From the NCBI GenBank assembly GCA_000697475.1, contig JNEU01000812.1:62001-126000 (forward strand): a stretch of DNA of 64,000 nt, written 5' to 3'. Source of the stretch: Lichtheimia corymbifera B2541 (Eukaryota; Mucoromycota; Mucoromycetes; Mucorales; Lichtheimiaceae). Every line of letters starts with the position of its first letter. Position 1 is the first letter of the stretch. Under the pieces are notes generated by a model. It had not been told where the DNA came from. It searched no databases and worked only from the letters and a program-made list of their open reading frames with translations. This document shows, one piece after another, positions 24,354-35,375 of the stretch. Both the position numbers and the translations under genes were made by a program.

Positions 24354-26457
24354 CTACAATCTGGCTTGAACAGGAGCAGCAGCAGCATCTTGTTTCTTTG
24401 CCATATCTCTCACTTGTCGTCGGAGGATCTTGCCGCTTGTGCTCTTGGGAATCTGCTCCAAGAAGTGCACACCACCACGCAATTGCTTGTAGTTGGTCAC
24501 CTGAGAGGCAACAAAGTCCTTGATCTTCTTAGCAAGAGCTGCATCAGCTTTAACATTGGCTTGTGGGACGATATATGCTCGAGGAAGCTCGGTTGCTTGA
24601 GAAGAGTCGTAGACACCAATGACACATACATCAGCAACCTCAGGCATACTCAAAAGCAAAGCTTCCAATTCTAGAAATAAAACAACGTGAGTTTGATTGT
24701 TCCCTTCTATCATAGTCTTTTCGACTTACCAGCAGGAGCAACCTGGAAGCCTTTGTATTTGATAAGCTCCTTAAGACGATCCATAATGTAGAATTCTTGA
24801 GTAGTGCTGTCAAATTTGCAGACATCACCAGTACGCATCCAGCCGTCAGCAGTAAAGGTCTTGGCGTTGGCTTCCTCATTGTTCAAGTATCCCTTCATGA
24901 TGCTAGGACCACGGACCAACAATTCACCTTCTTGATTATCTCCAAGTTCTAACCATGATATCCGCAGAACGATCAGATTACGTCCTTCATCCCGTTGATC
25001 CCATCACGAAAGTTTACCTTTGCCAGAATCCACATCCACAATCTTGGCTTCAATGTTAGGATAAATAACACCAATGGAGCCTAATAGAAACAATGCTAAT
25101 CAATAATGGTGTCTTTTTTTATATGAGTATAGATCTCTTACCTGGAGTACCACCATCAGCTTGTTGAGAAATAACACCACTGGTAGTTTCAGTCATGCCG
25201 TAACCTTGTTTCAACTGTGCAGGCATACGCAGCTTCAACGCTTCAATATGTTCCTTGCCCAAAGGTGCAGCACCACATCCCAAGATGCGTACGGAGCTCA
25301 AGTCATACTTGGTGACCAAAGGATGCTTAGCCAAAGCAACAGCTATGATATAGATCCATGCATCAGTACTTGCTTGAAACCAACACGTGTCAAAAGTTAT
25401 ACTTTACCAACAGGAGGCACAATGCTGACGAGCGTGATCTTGTACTTTTGAATGAGCTCGCAGAAGAGTTGCAGATCAAACTTGGACATGACGACCACTG
25501 GTTGCAGCTTGTAGAATGCATTGAGACATAGCACCGTTAAGCCTACAGCATGGTACGATTAGCACTCTATTAAGACACACAATGAGGTTTTGAAGCACTC
25601 ACCAAAAATGTGGAAGAAAGGCAAGAAACCAAGGACGATATCATCTTCGGCCTTATCTTTTTCACCGACAGCATTGGAGAGCATAGTTTGCGAGATAAAG
25701 TTGCGGTGTGTAAGCATGACACCCTTAGCGAGACCAGTGGTGCCACTCGAGTAGCAGACGAAGGCAACATCTTCTTTGGGATTGATGCCCTTGATAGGGA
25801 AAGCAACAGGCTTGTCGGCAAGCAACGAGTAGACAGAAGGAATACCCTGAGCATCATTTTCGCCATACAAAAAGATGCGCTCCTTTGGAATACCCACTTT
25901 GGCACAGACCTTGAGCAATACTGGAAGCAATGCAGGTACAGTGACCAATGCCTTGGCACCAGAGTTTGAGATTTGATGGAGGAATTCGGCTAAATTGATA
26001 TTGGTTGTAGTGAGTACAATGGTGTATATAGAATAAACGTGTCAATAATTTACCTTCAGTGTAGCTGGGATTGCTGAGTATAGTAAAAAGACAATAAAAT
26101 TAACTTCCGGTTTCATTGTTTTTCCATAATGATGAAAGTGTATGCTTACCCAGGGGTGACAGTGACCTGTGCTGCAAGCAATGATAGATACACAACAATG
26201 TGATCATATTGATTGGGTGCAAAGCTTGCAACAATATCTCCCTTCTTTAATCCAACCTTCTCCTTCCAGCCAGTGGCAAGACGACCTGAGAGGTCGCGAA
26301 CTTGGGAATATGTTAAGGATCGGCCTGTGTGGCCGTCAATAACTACTTTGCGATCGTGTGGTAAGCGGGCATTGTATTCATTGGGTGCAAATAGGAAGGT
26401 ATAAAGGTCGACGTTTGGCAAATCGATAGGTGGAAACGTAGACTTGTAGACAACCAT
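24354..26457 (-). CDS. Acyl-CoA synthetase / 4-coumarate-CoA-ligase-like, peroxisomal type
   Basis: ANL-superfamily adenylate-forming enzyme that activates a carboxylic acid to its CoA thioester. Visible features over about eight exons: the A3 motif [28 protein letters not shown], the A5 motif [26 protein letters not shown], the A8 region GWMRTGDVC...[18 protein letters not shown] and the A10 lysine in [10 protein letters not shown]. Length is about 560 aa, typical for the family. The last three residues are ARL, a plausible peroxisomal targeting signal of type 1, so a medium-chain or aromatic acyl substrate in peroxisomes is likely but not proven. The start at 26457 gives [21 protein letters not shown], the usual beginning of fungal 4CL-like proteins. 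It is divergent with the GDP-mannose transporter. Confidence 0.92.
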
Positions 26458-27180
26458 ATTGATGAAAAGAAGAGAGAGGTGTAAACTGAGACAGGCGGGA
26501 AAATCGAGATCTCGCTTGAAAAAGCTGGGGTTGTCATTTTTATATGGTTGAGTGGGAATAGCGGTTACTAATGCGGATCGATACCATTTGCTGTTTCGAC
26601 GAGCGGAACCTTCACTTGAAGCGGGGAACAGCAGGATTCCTCTCCCCTTAGCTTGAGCTTCCCATTTCTGCTTACTTCAGCACAGTTGCCCTTCCCCACA
26701 TTTCATACTTTTCTGGGTAAAAGCTAACGCGTTTCATTTGTCATCGACCTTATGCCTATTCATTCCTTCATTAGACGTTTTATTCGTTTATCCATCATAT
26801 AACCAAGCAAATTACCATCGCTTTATATATATATTCGATGTTAAGAAAGCAGTGAAAACCTATACAAGAACAATAAAAGTGTTGTATGACAAAAGCTGTG
26901 GGTCACATGAGACATTGTTTCCCACGTATCAACAATGAAAGTTTTAGCGTTGACAGCACTAAGCAGCATTCCCAGTGATACATATGGTGCCTGAGGAGGA
27001 GGATGCATATCGATACTTATATGCATTCCATGATAGACTGGGTAGATTTCCCGGTTTAATCCAAATCAGGCTATATGCATGCCATTGCACTTGGTGTATT
27101 TAATCTCCTGCAGAGGATGGTTTATCTTCCTCTCTCATACTTTCACTTGTTCCTTGGCCTTTCGCTCAAGACATTGGTAG
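26458..27180. promoter_or_regulatory. Divergent intergenic region between acyl-CoA synthetase and GDP-mannose transporter
   Basis: 723 bp carry both promoters. A T/C-rich tract follows about 26700, and TTTATATATATATTC near 26821-26836 is an AT-rich TATA-like stretch, though it lies far from the transporter start at 27181. No gene was recognised in between. Confidence 0.45.
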
Positions 27181-28534
27181 ATGGCCCAATCCATGGAGAA
27201 AAAGGATGCTTGTTTGCTGGCTGTTGACACATCCGAAAAGCAGTCCACCGATATGACAAACGCATCGCCAGCAGTTGTCTCATCTCGGCATGTCCAATTG
27301 CCTCCAGTCGTACAAACGAGCTTGCCCATTTTGAGCTATTGTGTTGCAAGCATTGTCATGACAGTGACCAACAAATACGTTGTCAGTGGAGATTTTAATA
27401 TGGTGTTTCTTTTGCTGACTGTTCAGGTACATGGCTATAAAATTGCATATATCGTAGGTTACTAATTTAGTTCTTCATAGAGCATTGTCACAGTGGTGCT
27501 TTTGCAAACCTTCAAGTTCCTCAATCTCATCAAATTTCGTGCATACAACACTGAAGAGGCCAAAAAATGGTTCCCTATCACCATATTTCTTGTGGCCATG
27601 ATCTATACAGGCTCCAAGGCATTACAATTCCTTCCTATCCCTGTATATACCATTTTCAAAAATCTCACTATTATATTGATTGCATACGGTGAAGTACTTT
27701 GGTTTGGTGGCAGCATCACAAGCATGATGATGACATCTTTTGGCTTAATGGTATGTATAATGTAATGAGAATCCACCGCCTTAATTGTTAACGTATATAA
27801 TAACAGACGCTGTCATCAGTCATTGCGGGCTGGAACGACGTATCAGAAGCCATCAGCTCCATGATGGATGTATACCGCAGCGAATACACGGGTGTACCAA
27901 TGATTGGATATTTTTGGATGCTCTTCAACTGTCTTTCTTCAGCATCTTTTGTGCTGTACATGCGAAAGCGTATTAAATTGACCAATTTCAAGGATTTTGA
28001 TACCGTGTACTACAATAATCTGCTATCTATCCCGTTGCTCCTTGTCCCAAGCTTACTCCTTGAAGACTGGTCAATGGCTAATTTCCAAGTGAACTTGTAA
28101 GTGTGCCTTTAAAGAAGACACAACACAGTCCCCAAGAAGTATTAATTATTATTTATAGCCCTGATGAGCAGCGCCAGGCACGCATTTGGGCAATGATTTT
28201 TTCAGGTGCGTCAGCATTTGGCATGTCATATGCTTCAGCTTGGTGCGTTCGAACGACCTCATCAACAACGTATTCCATGGTTGGCTCACTCAACAAGCTT
28301 CCTATTGCCATATCTGGAATCGTCTTTTTTGGCGATCCTGCAACCTTTGGAAATGTATCCGCCATCTTAATTGGTAAGCATCCTCAATGATAGGTGGATT
28401 ATAGAAGCGCCTTCTAATCGATTCATGTAGGCTTCATTGCTGGTGTCGTATACTCGTATGCAAAGGCATATCCACACAAGTCTTTATCCCTCACATCAAG
28501 TCCTACCTCAGATACAAACAACGAAAAGAGATGA
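27181..28534 (+). CDS. VRG4: Golgi GDP-mannose transporter (Vrg4 family)
   Basis: Nucleotide-sugar transporter of the DMT fold that imports GDP-mannose into the Golgi lumen for mannosylation. Six exons. Visible features: a soluble N-terminal tail, [32 protein letters not shown] spliced to [48 protein letters not shown] and the nucleotide-binding signature variant GSLNKLPIA (GALNKLP in yeast Vrg4). The final exon encodes [16 protein letters not shown] and a short Ser/Thr-rich tail ending NNEKR. Around ten hydrophobic helices are present, as expected. It would supply substrate to the Anp1-type mannosyltransferase at 37 kb. Confidence in the family is high, and identity as the sole Vrg4 orthologue is not tested. 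Confidence 0.92.
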
Positions 28535-29084
28535 TCACCCTTTTGAGACGTGTAATGCTAGCATTTTGATTCTCAGACTATGAAACTACAGGATGTACCT
28601 TGCCTCCGCCACACGAATATTAATATACATGATGCATCACTTAAAGAAGATCAGCCACCATGGTGTTCACATAAGCTTTGAATTTGGCGTTGTACTATTC
28701 AATCAAAGGGTGATATGATCGAGGAAAGAGGTGGTGGGAGGGGTTTATGAGCGACGAGACCCTCGCTACTATCTGCATGGATCACAAAGAGGGAAAGGGT
28801 GTAGTAATGAATGTTTCCTGGGATGGTGATAAGATTATAGATCGATGGGTTGAGGAGAGTTTTATGTAGATCACGGAATCCTGAGCACTCACTGACACAG
28901 AGCTTGGTAGCACTTTATTCCTGCTGTGATGCATAAATCAGGTTCTGAGATAAGAATGCTGCATGTGTAACCATCACGTACCATTGTACTCACTTCCTCA
29001 CCTTGTCTATGACGCTCTTGACACTACCATCCATCAGGAGGATGCAGCTCCATAACCCCTAACATACGAATAACAAAAATACAA
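28535..29084. other. Gene-free stretch 3' of the GDP-mannose transporter
   Basis: No open frame with recognisable content. It holds the transporter 3' region and unremarkable mixed sequence up to a repeat fragment. Confidence 0.5.
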
Positions 29085-29235
29085 CCATATCTCTTTATTT
29101 TACAATCAAGCGTGGGGGCCTTTAATAGAACAAAGTTGCTCAGGGTGCCTGAATACACCTACTGTCAAAGTCTCAAGTGGCTCGGTCACGATCACAAAGT
29201 TGAGCTGTACTACTCAGCCTACTCCACAATGCCTT
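29085..29235. repeat. Isolated fragment of the long composite repeat (inverted)
   Basis: The string GGCCTTTAATAGAACAAAG followed by TTGCTC at about 29117-29141 closely matches GGCTCTTTAATAGAACAGAG and TTGCTC in the left arm of the inverted repeat (about 32438-32465). The homology fades towards TCACGATCAC at 29207. It lies about 1.3 kb to the left of repeat copy B and in the orientation of the left arm. This is a diverged single monomer. Confidence 0.5.
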
Positions 29236-29419
29236 TGCCCATAGTACTTGTGGTTTTTACTTTTGTTCTGATAAAATGCATTTGATGTCAATACAAGGGT
29301 AATTTACTATCTACCGAAAAAGTCTACAATGTGAAATGCCATTCCGTTCTTCTATCGCTAGGGTATGATGCGTATAAGTGAAATTGAGGATTGGGTTGCG
29401 TGAAATCTTGTTGTAATAT

Positions 29420-30144
29420 CTATTGCTTGTTGTTGTAGCACTCGATGGCCATGTTGACAAAGAACTTGTGGAGACGATCATCACGAGTCAACTCAGGATG
29501 GAAAGCTGTAGCAAAGAGATTGTTCTGTCGTACTGCCACAATAGTCTCAGCCTTTGTCTCTCCCACTTGTTTTTCCAATCTTGCGAGCACCTTGACATCG
29601 TCAGACAAAATATCGGTGATCACTGGTGCACGGATAAAGACAGCATGGAAAGGCTCTTCACCAACGATCTCAGGCATGTGCAATCCAATACCAAACGAGT
29701 CCTTTTGTGTACCAAATTGGTTGCGGTTGACACGGATACCCATACCACCAATCAATTGTTGTCCTCCTTTCTTGGCACTTGAAGCTTCATTGGCAAGCAT
29801 AATCATACCAGCACAAGTACCCCATGTAGGCTTCTCCTTGACAAAGGCACGCAAAGGTTCCAAAAGCTGGCACCGTTCTGCAATAAGAGCCATCGCTGTC
29901 GATTCACCACCAGGAATAATAAGAGCATCCACAGAGTTGAGTTGCTCGATCGTACGCACAGGAATGGCTTCGGACACCTCGGCGAGATTGTTGAGCATGT
30001 GGATGTGTTCAATGAAGGCGCCTTGCAAGGCTAGATCATGGCAAAGTAGAATAGTAATGAGCCACACTATATGCCGTTACCAATAAAGACCAAAAGCTTA
30101 CCGAGAACACCAACTTTCAAAGTAGTAGTAGTAGCAGCGACCAT
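29420..30144 (-). CDS. SNO1: Pyridoxal 5'-phosphate synthase glutaminase subunit PdxT (Sno family)
   Basis: Class I glutamine amidotransferase that hydrolyses glutamine and passes ammonia to PdxS (Snz) for DXP-independent vitamin B6 synthesis. Two exons: the first is MVAATTTTLKVGVLG, and the second starts ALQGAFIEHI after the G|CC junction. Visible features: the oxyanion motif IPGGESTAM, the nucleophile cysteine in WGTCAGMIMLA, GGMGIRVNRNQFG, FIRAPVI and the His/Glu of the triad in TAFHPELT. About 228 aa, at the family length. The start at 30144 lies directly before a run of Thr codons. No PdxS gene lies in the window, so unlike the paired SNO/SNZ loci of yeast the partner must be elsewhere. 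Confidence 0.95.
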
Positions 30145-30529
30145 GATGGATAAAGAAGTGGAAGATAGAGATCGGGATGTGAGATCTAAGTTTTACCACG
30201 GTTGATGGCCGCTGTCACACCGAATGAGTAATCCTGAGTTTTTATTCGTCGATCACGCATCAGCTTTGTTGCACAGCTCCCGAGTTATCTATCAGCAGCA
30301 GTTATAGCTGCTCCCATCCCGATCATTCACCATTGTTGTTGTAGCCTTTCAAACATCCTTTTGCTAAGCAATCCATAATCTATCAAACATATGCATGGAT
30401 TATCAAAGGCTTCCTCAACTTTATGGGAACTAATACTACAGGTTGTTGGTGTGCGTTCAAATGCTTCTTACATCACCAAGCAGTCGTTATTATGCGCTGA
30501 TAGCACTATACCCTTCTCCATATTATGTT
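30145..30529. other. Promoter side of PdxT; no gene seen
   Basis: 385 bp between the PdxT start and repeat copy B. A short T/G-rich patch occurs near 30330. No coding sequence, RNA gene or clear motif was recognised. Confidence 0.45.
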
Positions 30530-32250
30530 GGATCCAATCTTCATTCAATGAAAAAGTCGAAGAATAATAGCACATTGTATGATGGATGTTTATATGAAGA
30601 TAAAGGAGCAGCATTGCATATTGACTACGGTAGAGGGAAATCACATAGAGTCAATCAGGATATAACTATGTCATTGTAATCTTGGTTGCTGCCGTCAAAA
30701 ACACCCTTCATCCATGATAGTAGAAAAGCTGCTGCATGTATTGACTTGAGTATTCCAATCGCATCCATGGCTGTAAAGCACCCTTCGCCAAGATAGGCCA
30801 TCCCGAAAAGTCCCTCCCATCGATCATCATCCTCAGCCGTATCCACATGATCGTTCCTGCTGACGACGCGCCAAGTAACTAAAGCAACATTCTGGGATAT
30901 CTCATCACTGAACTTGAAGATAGCCATATGACCACTACTGATATGCTCCCTTCTCCATCCATATGCTGATCAATCTTCCTTGGTCATTTTCTTCCATCGC
31001 AGCTCAACGAGATGAAGATTGTTCTTAATGCGCTGATTTTGATAGCTGATACGGCATCCCACCCATTGTAACCCGTATGTATCAAAGCAAGTTGCTGCAA
31101 GTAATTTGAGACAATGGAGTAAAAGACGTTGATAATAGCAACGGCTGCTACGTTGGGTCGCGGCAGAGGAGTGTGCAAGAGCGTGTATTGTAGTAGAGTG
31201 ACAAGGCTGAGAATGCTGTTTGAGACAATGGAAGAGACCTTGCTAATGTCAACTGCTGGAATGAATGATGTTACGTTTGATGGTGGTTGAGGATTGTACA
31301 AGAAAAGGTGGAGTGTCAAGGAAGCGGGTGTTGCAGTGGAGTGTGCACACGCCATGCACTTGCCATTCAGTCAAAGGCTTTCAGATCAACCCATTCGTAG
31401 CATTGGCATCATGGGTTGAAGCAGGACAATCGTTCGCAGGTGGTAGTTGTACTTGAATGGAGCAACAGTTGAGAATAGGAGGGAGAGGGAAGAGGCTGAG
31501 AGTGGAAGAAGTGGAAACTAAATAGGTCAGGCACTGAGTCCGACAGATCCATGCACACTGTAAATTAATCCATGACCGTGATTGCCTCTCTCAAACCTGA
31601 AACTTTCACACAAGATGATGTTGGTCATGCTGATCAACTTTGTATTAATAAAGAACCCATGCTTCATTTGGAAATTTTGAATGGGAGGGTATAATGTGGG
31701 GTTTACTATGGATGGTCGGAGATCGGGTACGCGCCGGATTTATGATTTATCGAAGTAGTATGTATTAACTTGGGATTGCCCATTTCGAACCTGAAACTTG
31801 GTCAGAAGGTTCGGTGGGGTATGCTGATCAACCCCATTCATTTAATAATCGCAGGCTTCATTATAGATGTTTTGAATGCAGGGCGGCCCAAATGTAGGGC
31901 AAAAGTAGGTTGGACGCTCCCTGAGCCTGAGATTGGCTATCTCAAGCCTGAAACTTTCATGCAAGGTACTTTCGATCACGGCGAGCAATTTCGTTCTCAT
32001 AAGATGCCACACTTCATTATGAAGTTTTGGTTGGCAGCGCCCGGATGTATGTAGGGAAACATAGATAAGATGTACGGGCCGCGCCCGCCGATATTGGCCG
32101 TCGCGACTACGAAACTTTGTGAGACGGTGGGCTTCGACATGCTGATCAACTTTGTTCTCATAAAGACGCCACACTTCATCATGGCAACTTGTAGAAACAG
32201 GCACCTTTATGTTTTTACATATGCTGTAAGCGTGATGCTATATGGAGAAT
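30530..32250. repeat. Long composite repeat, copy B
   Basis: Diverged copy of 33370-35375 in the same orientation. Shared blocks in order: TCATTCAATGAAAAAGTCGA (30541), CATCCATGATAGTA with GCTGCTGCATG (about 30711-30738), ATCCATGGCTGTAAA then CACCCTTCGCCAAGA (about 30763-30793), TAGCTGATACGGCA (31041), GTTGAAGCAGGACAATCG (about 31415) and GCACTGAGTCC. Monomers with the TGCTGATCAAC core sit near 31628, 31820 and 32138, and a degenerate one lies near 31982. The right end seems to be marked by ACATATGCTGTAAGCGTGATG at about 32217. On the minus strand a peptide with LGEGCFTAMDAIG is shared with copy C. The repeat class is unknown. Confidence 0.75.
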
Positions 32251-32367
32251 GGTGTTTGTTCATTGTGGAGTATCATGCAAGTGAGCTGTATTACACAAGC
32301 ACGTCCCTCTGCATCTTTAGCTCTATCAGACTCTAGCTGCTTAACAATGAACCAAGATCACTTTACA

Positions 32368-32763
32368 TATAGTATCACGCTTACAGCATATGTAAAACAC
32401 AAAGGTACCTGTATCTCTAAACTTTATAATGAAACGTGGGCTCTTTAATAGAACAGAGTTGCTCGTCGGGGTCAGGCGCACCTTGGGTGCAAGTTTCACG
32501 ATCAACCTCGCCGATCTCAGATTCACCCAATGTTACCACCAGCCAAAGTGAACCAGGTCGACCTCTTGAATTTTTTTTTCGACGAGGCTGGTGGTGACAT
32601 TGGGTGAATCTGAGAATGGCCACGACAATCGTGAAACTTCTACACAAGGTGCGCTTGACCCCGCCGCGCAACTTTGTTCGATTGTAGACCCCACACTTCA
32701 TTGTAAAGTTTAGAGATACAGCTATCTTTATGTTTTACATATGCTATAAGCGTAATGCTATAT
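32368..32763. repeat. Long inverted repeat with about 177-bp arms
   Basis: The left arm (32368-32544) and the reverse complement of the right arm (32586-32763) match over their full length at roughly 80-85% by eye, with a 41-bp loop containing a run of T. Shared segments include CATATGTAAAACA, CTGTATCTCTAAACTTTA, AAGTTTCACGAT and CTCAGATTCACCCAATGT. The right arm is itself a monomer of the composite repeat (compare 35260-35375), so the palindrome is two monomers facing each other. If transcribed it would fold into a long hairpin RNA. Confidence 0.85.
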
Positions 32764-33369
32764 GATAGGTGGCCTTCGTTGATTGTCTATAGCCTCGCTC
32801 ATATTAGAGTTAAACATGCAGAGGAGACGCTTGGTGTCACAAAGCCGAAAGGCAGGGAGAGGAACAATCCTATTGGTTGAGAGCGCATGATCGACCCTTC
32901 TCCTGCCTGCTGCCTATATATGCATTGGTTTGTCCTTATGCAAGGTTGCTTAAGATAGCAATAGATGGACATTGTTATAGGTAAGCATGGTATGCTCATT
33001 TGATCGTCAAGCAATGTATCACATCTCATCCATTCCTGAGCATAATTGAATTACTGTAAGCTAACAATGAACCAAGCTTATGTAGCAAGCACTATGTTGG
33101 GCAACATTACCCTCCAATTCCTTATATTGCAATGCAATCGCGAGGGTCTCCCCTGCCTTTCGTCTATCAGTACATATGTACGTGAACTAGGATTCTTTAA
33201 TGAACGTATGTAACAATGTGACAAAAGAACAAAGCATATCCCTAGACGTGAGGTAAATGATCCAATCTCTCTTTCCGGCCTTCAAATTATTATCGCCCCC
33301 TTCAATACAGATACCAGTCAAGTGATCCACATCTTGCACATATGACTGGTAACACGCACCCTTCTAAAA
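32764..33369. other. Gene-free stretch between the inverted repeat and repeat copy C
   Basis: About 600 bp of mixed composition. AACAATGAACCAAG at about 33063 echoes 32343-32356, so part of this interval may also be duplicated sequence. No coding region was recognised. Confidence 0.45.
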
Positions 33370-35375
33370 TCCCAATCTTCGTTCAATGGAAAAGTTGAAG
33401 AATAGCATATGGTAGAAGTGTGGATGTTTATATAGTAAATAAGATACGGGGTGATTACATAGAGGAAACAGGGATAATTGTGTCATTGTATTCTTGGTTG
33501 TTGCCGTTATTATCATCCTTCATCCATGATAGTAAAATAGCTGCTGCATGCATTGTCTTGAGTATCCAATATCATCCATGGCTGTAAAACACCCTTCGCC
33601 AAGACATAAACCATTTCGACGATTCCATCCAATCCATCATCACCATCCACAGTTCCAGAACTCCCATCACTGCACTTGTTTGTATCCATCCATCACAATC
33701 ATTGCAAATCCAACATGTTGGTTGAAAATAGCCATGTGGTCGCTGCTGGTATTGCTCCCTTTTCCATCCGTCTGTTAGCCTATCTCTTTCTTGGTCGTTT
33801 TCCATCGTAGCTCAACCAGGGGAAGAATGCTTGTATTGCGCAGTGGTAGTTGATAGCTGATACGGCAACACACATAAGAATCCGTATGTATTGAAGCAAC
33901 TGGCTACACGTAAATAAAGCTGCGTCTGTACAATGGCTATCTGCTGTCCACGCAACAAAGGCTGTAAGGCAAGTTGTTGCAAGTAAAGAACGCTGTTTCA
34001 GTCAATGGAGTAAAGACTTTTCTAATAGCAACTGCTGGAATGAATGCTGTTACGATTGGTCGTGGTTGAGGAGTGTACAAGAGAAGGTGTAGTGTCAAGG
34101 ATCGCGGGCGTTGTTGTGGTGGGGTGTACACGCCATGGGGCTTGCCATTCAGTCAAAGATACTAGGATCAAGACAGCTGCAAGATTGACATGATGAGTTG
34201 AAGCAGTGCAATCGTTCGCAGGTGGTTGTTGTACTTGAATGGGGCAAAAGTTGAGAATGGGAGGAAGAGGCAAAGAAGTAAGCAGAGGGAAGAGCTGGAA
34301 ATTAAGTAGCTCAGGCACTGTCAGACAGATTCATGCACACTGTGAATTGATCCATGATATTGAGATTGCCCATTTCAAACCTCAAACTTTCACACAAGAT
34401 GCTCTTGGTCATGCTGATCAACTTTGTCTTAATAAAGAACCCACGTTTCATTTAAATATTTTGAATGGCAGGATATAATGTGAGGTTTACTATGATCGAC
34501 GGAAATTCCGCACCCGCCCGGATTCATTGAAATGTCATTTAGTATGAATAATCTTGGGATTGCCCACTTTGAACTTGAAACTTGGTAAGCAGGTTCGCTG
34601 AGTCATGCTGATCAACTCCATTCATTTAAAAACCGTATACTTCATTATGATATTTTATGAATCGGACGGTCCAAATATAAGGCGAATGGAACGCAAGTAG
34701 GGAGTATAGTGCACACCCCCGCCGTTGTCCGCCTTCATCGTGAAACTTGTTCAGACGGGTGGGCTTCGATATGCTGATCACCTCCATTCAAATTAAAACT
34801 GAATGCTTCATTATGAGAAATAAAATGGGAGCGTCGGACGTGGAAGGGACGGTATTATATGTAGGGTGCACGGTCCATAACCTCGGGATTGCCTCTCTCA
34901 AACCTGAAACTTTCACACAAGATGCTCTTTGACACGCTGATCAACTTTGTCATAATAAAGGACCCACGATTCATTTAAGAATTTTGTATGGGAGGGTGCA
35001 ATGTGAGGTTTACTATGACGGTCGGAAATTCCACGCCCGCCCAAATTCATGAAATGTCACTTACTATGAATAACCTTGGGATTACCCATTTCGAACATGA
35101 AACTTGGTAAGAAGGTTCGCTGGGTCATGCTGATCAACTTCATTCATTTCAAAACCACATGCTTCATTATGATAATTTAAATGGTGTCGTCCTGATGCAG
35201 CATAGATGATGGATAGACGGTCCACGACCCCCGAGATTGCCCACCTCGACCGTGAAACTTGCACACAAGGTGCTGTTGACCACGACGAGCAACTTTGTTC
35301 TCATAAAGACCTCATGCTTCATTGTAAAGTTTAGAGATACAGGCACCTTTATGTTTTTACATATGCAATGGAGTT
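33370..35375. repeat. Long composite repeat, copy C (longest copy)
   Basis: Left part (about 33370-34370): diverged copy of 30530-31600. Right part: tandem monomers with the TGCTGATCAAC core near 34411, 34604, 34771, 34933 (CACGCTGATCAAC) and 35126, and a degenerate one near 35280. Spacings are about 193, 167, 162, 193 and 154 bp, so the pattern repeats after three monomers (about 525 bp). Type-specific strings recur in each unit, for example GGATATAATG or GGAGGGTGCAATGTG after the first core and GGACGGTCCAAATATAAG after the second. It ends at CCTTTATGTTTTTACATATGC (35346-35366), as copy B does. No transposon protein was seen. Confidence 0.78.

Noticed and set aside
25559..25969. Overlapping open frames on both strands in the acyl-CoA synthetase region
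   Set aside because: Only the frame with the A3 motif [11 protein letters not shown] fits the gene. The others are frame shadows.
29445..30086. Plus-strand open frame of 213 codons
   Set aside because: It is antisense to PdxT, whose catalytic motifs and start are clear.
32799..33029. Small minus-strand open frame between the inverted repeat and copy C
   Set aside because: No motif support, and partly overlapping possibly duplicated sequence.
12570..35375. CRISPR array or bacterial satellite reading of the regular spacing
   Set aside because: Repeat units are 155-195 bp and diverge throughout, without short identical repeats separated by unique spacers, and the genome is eukaryotic.
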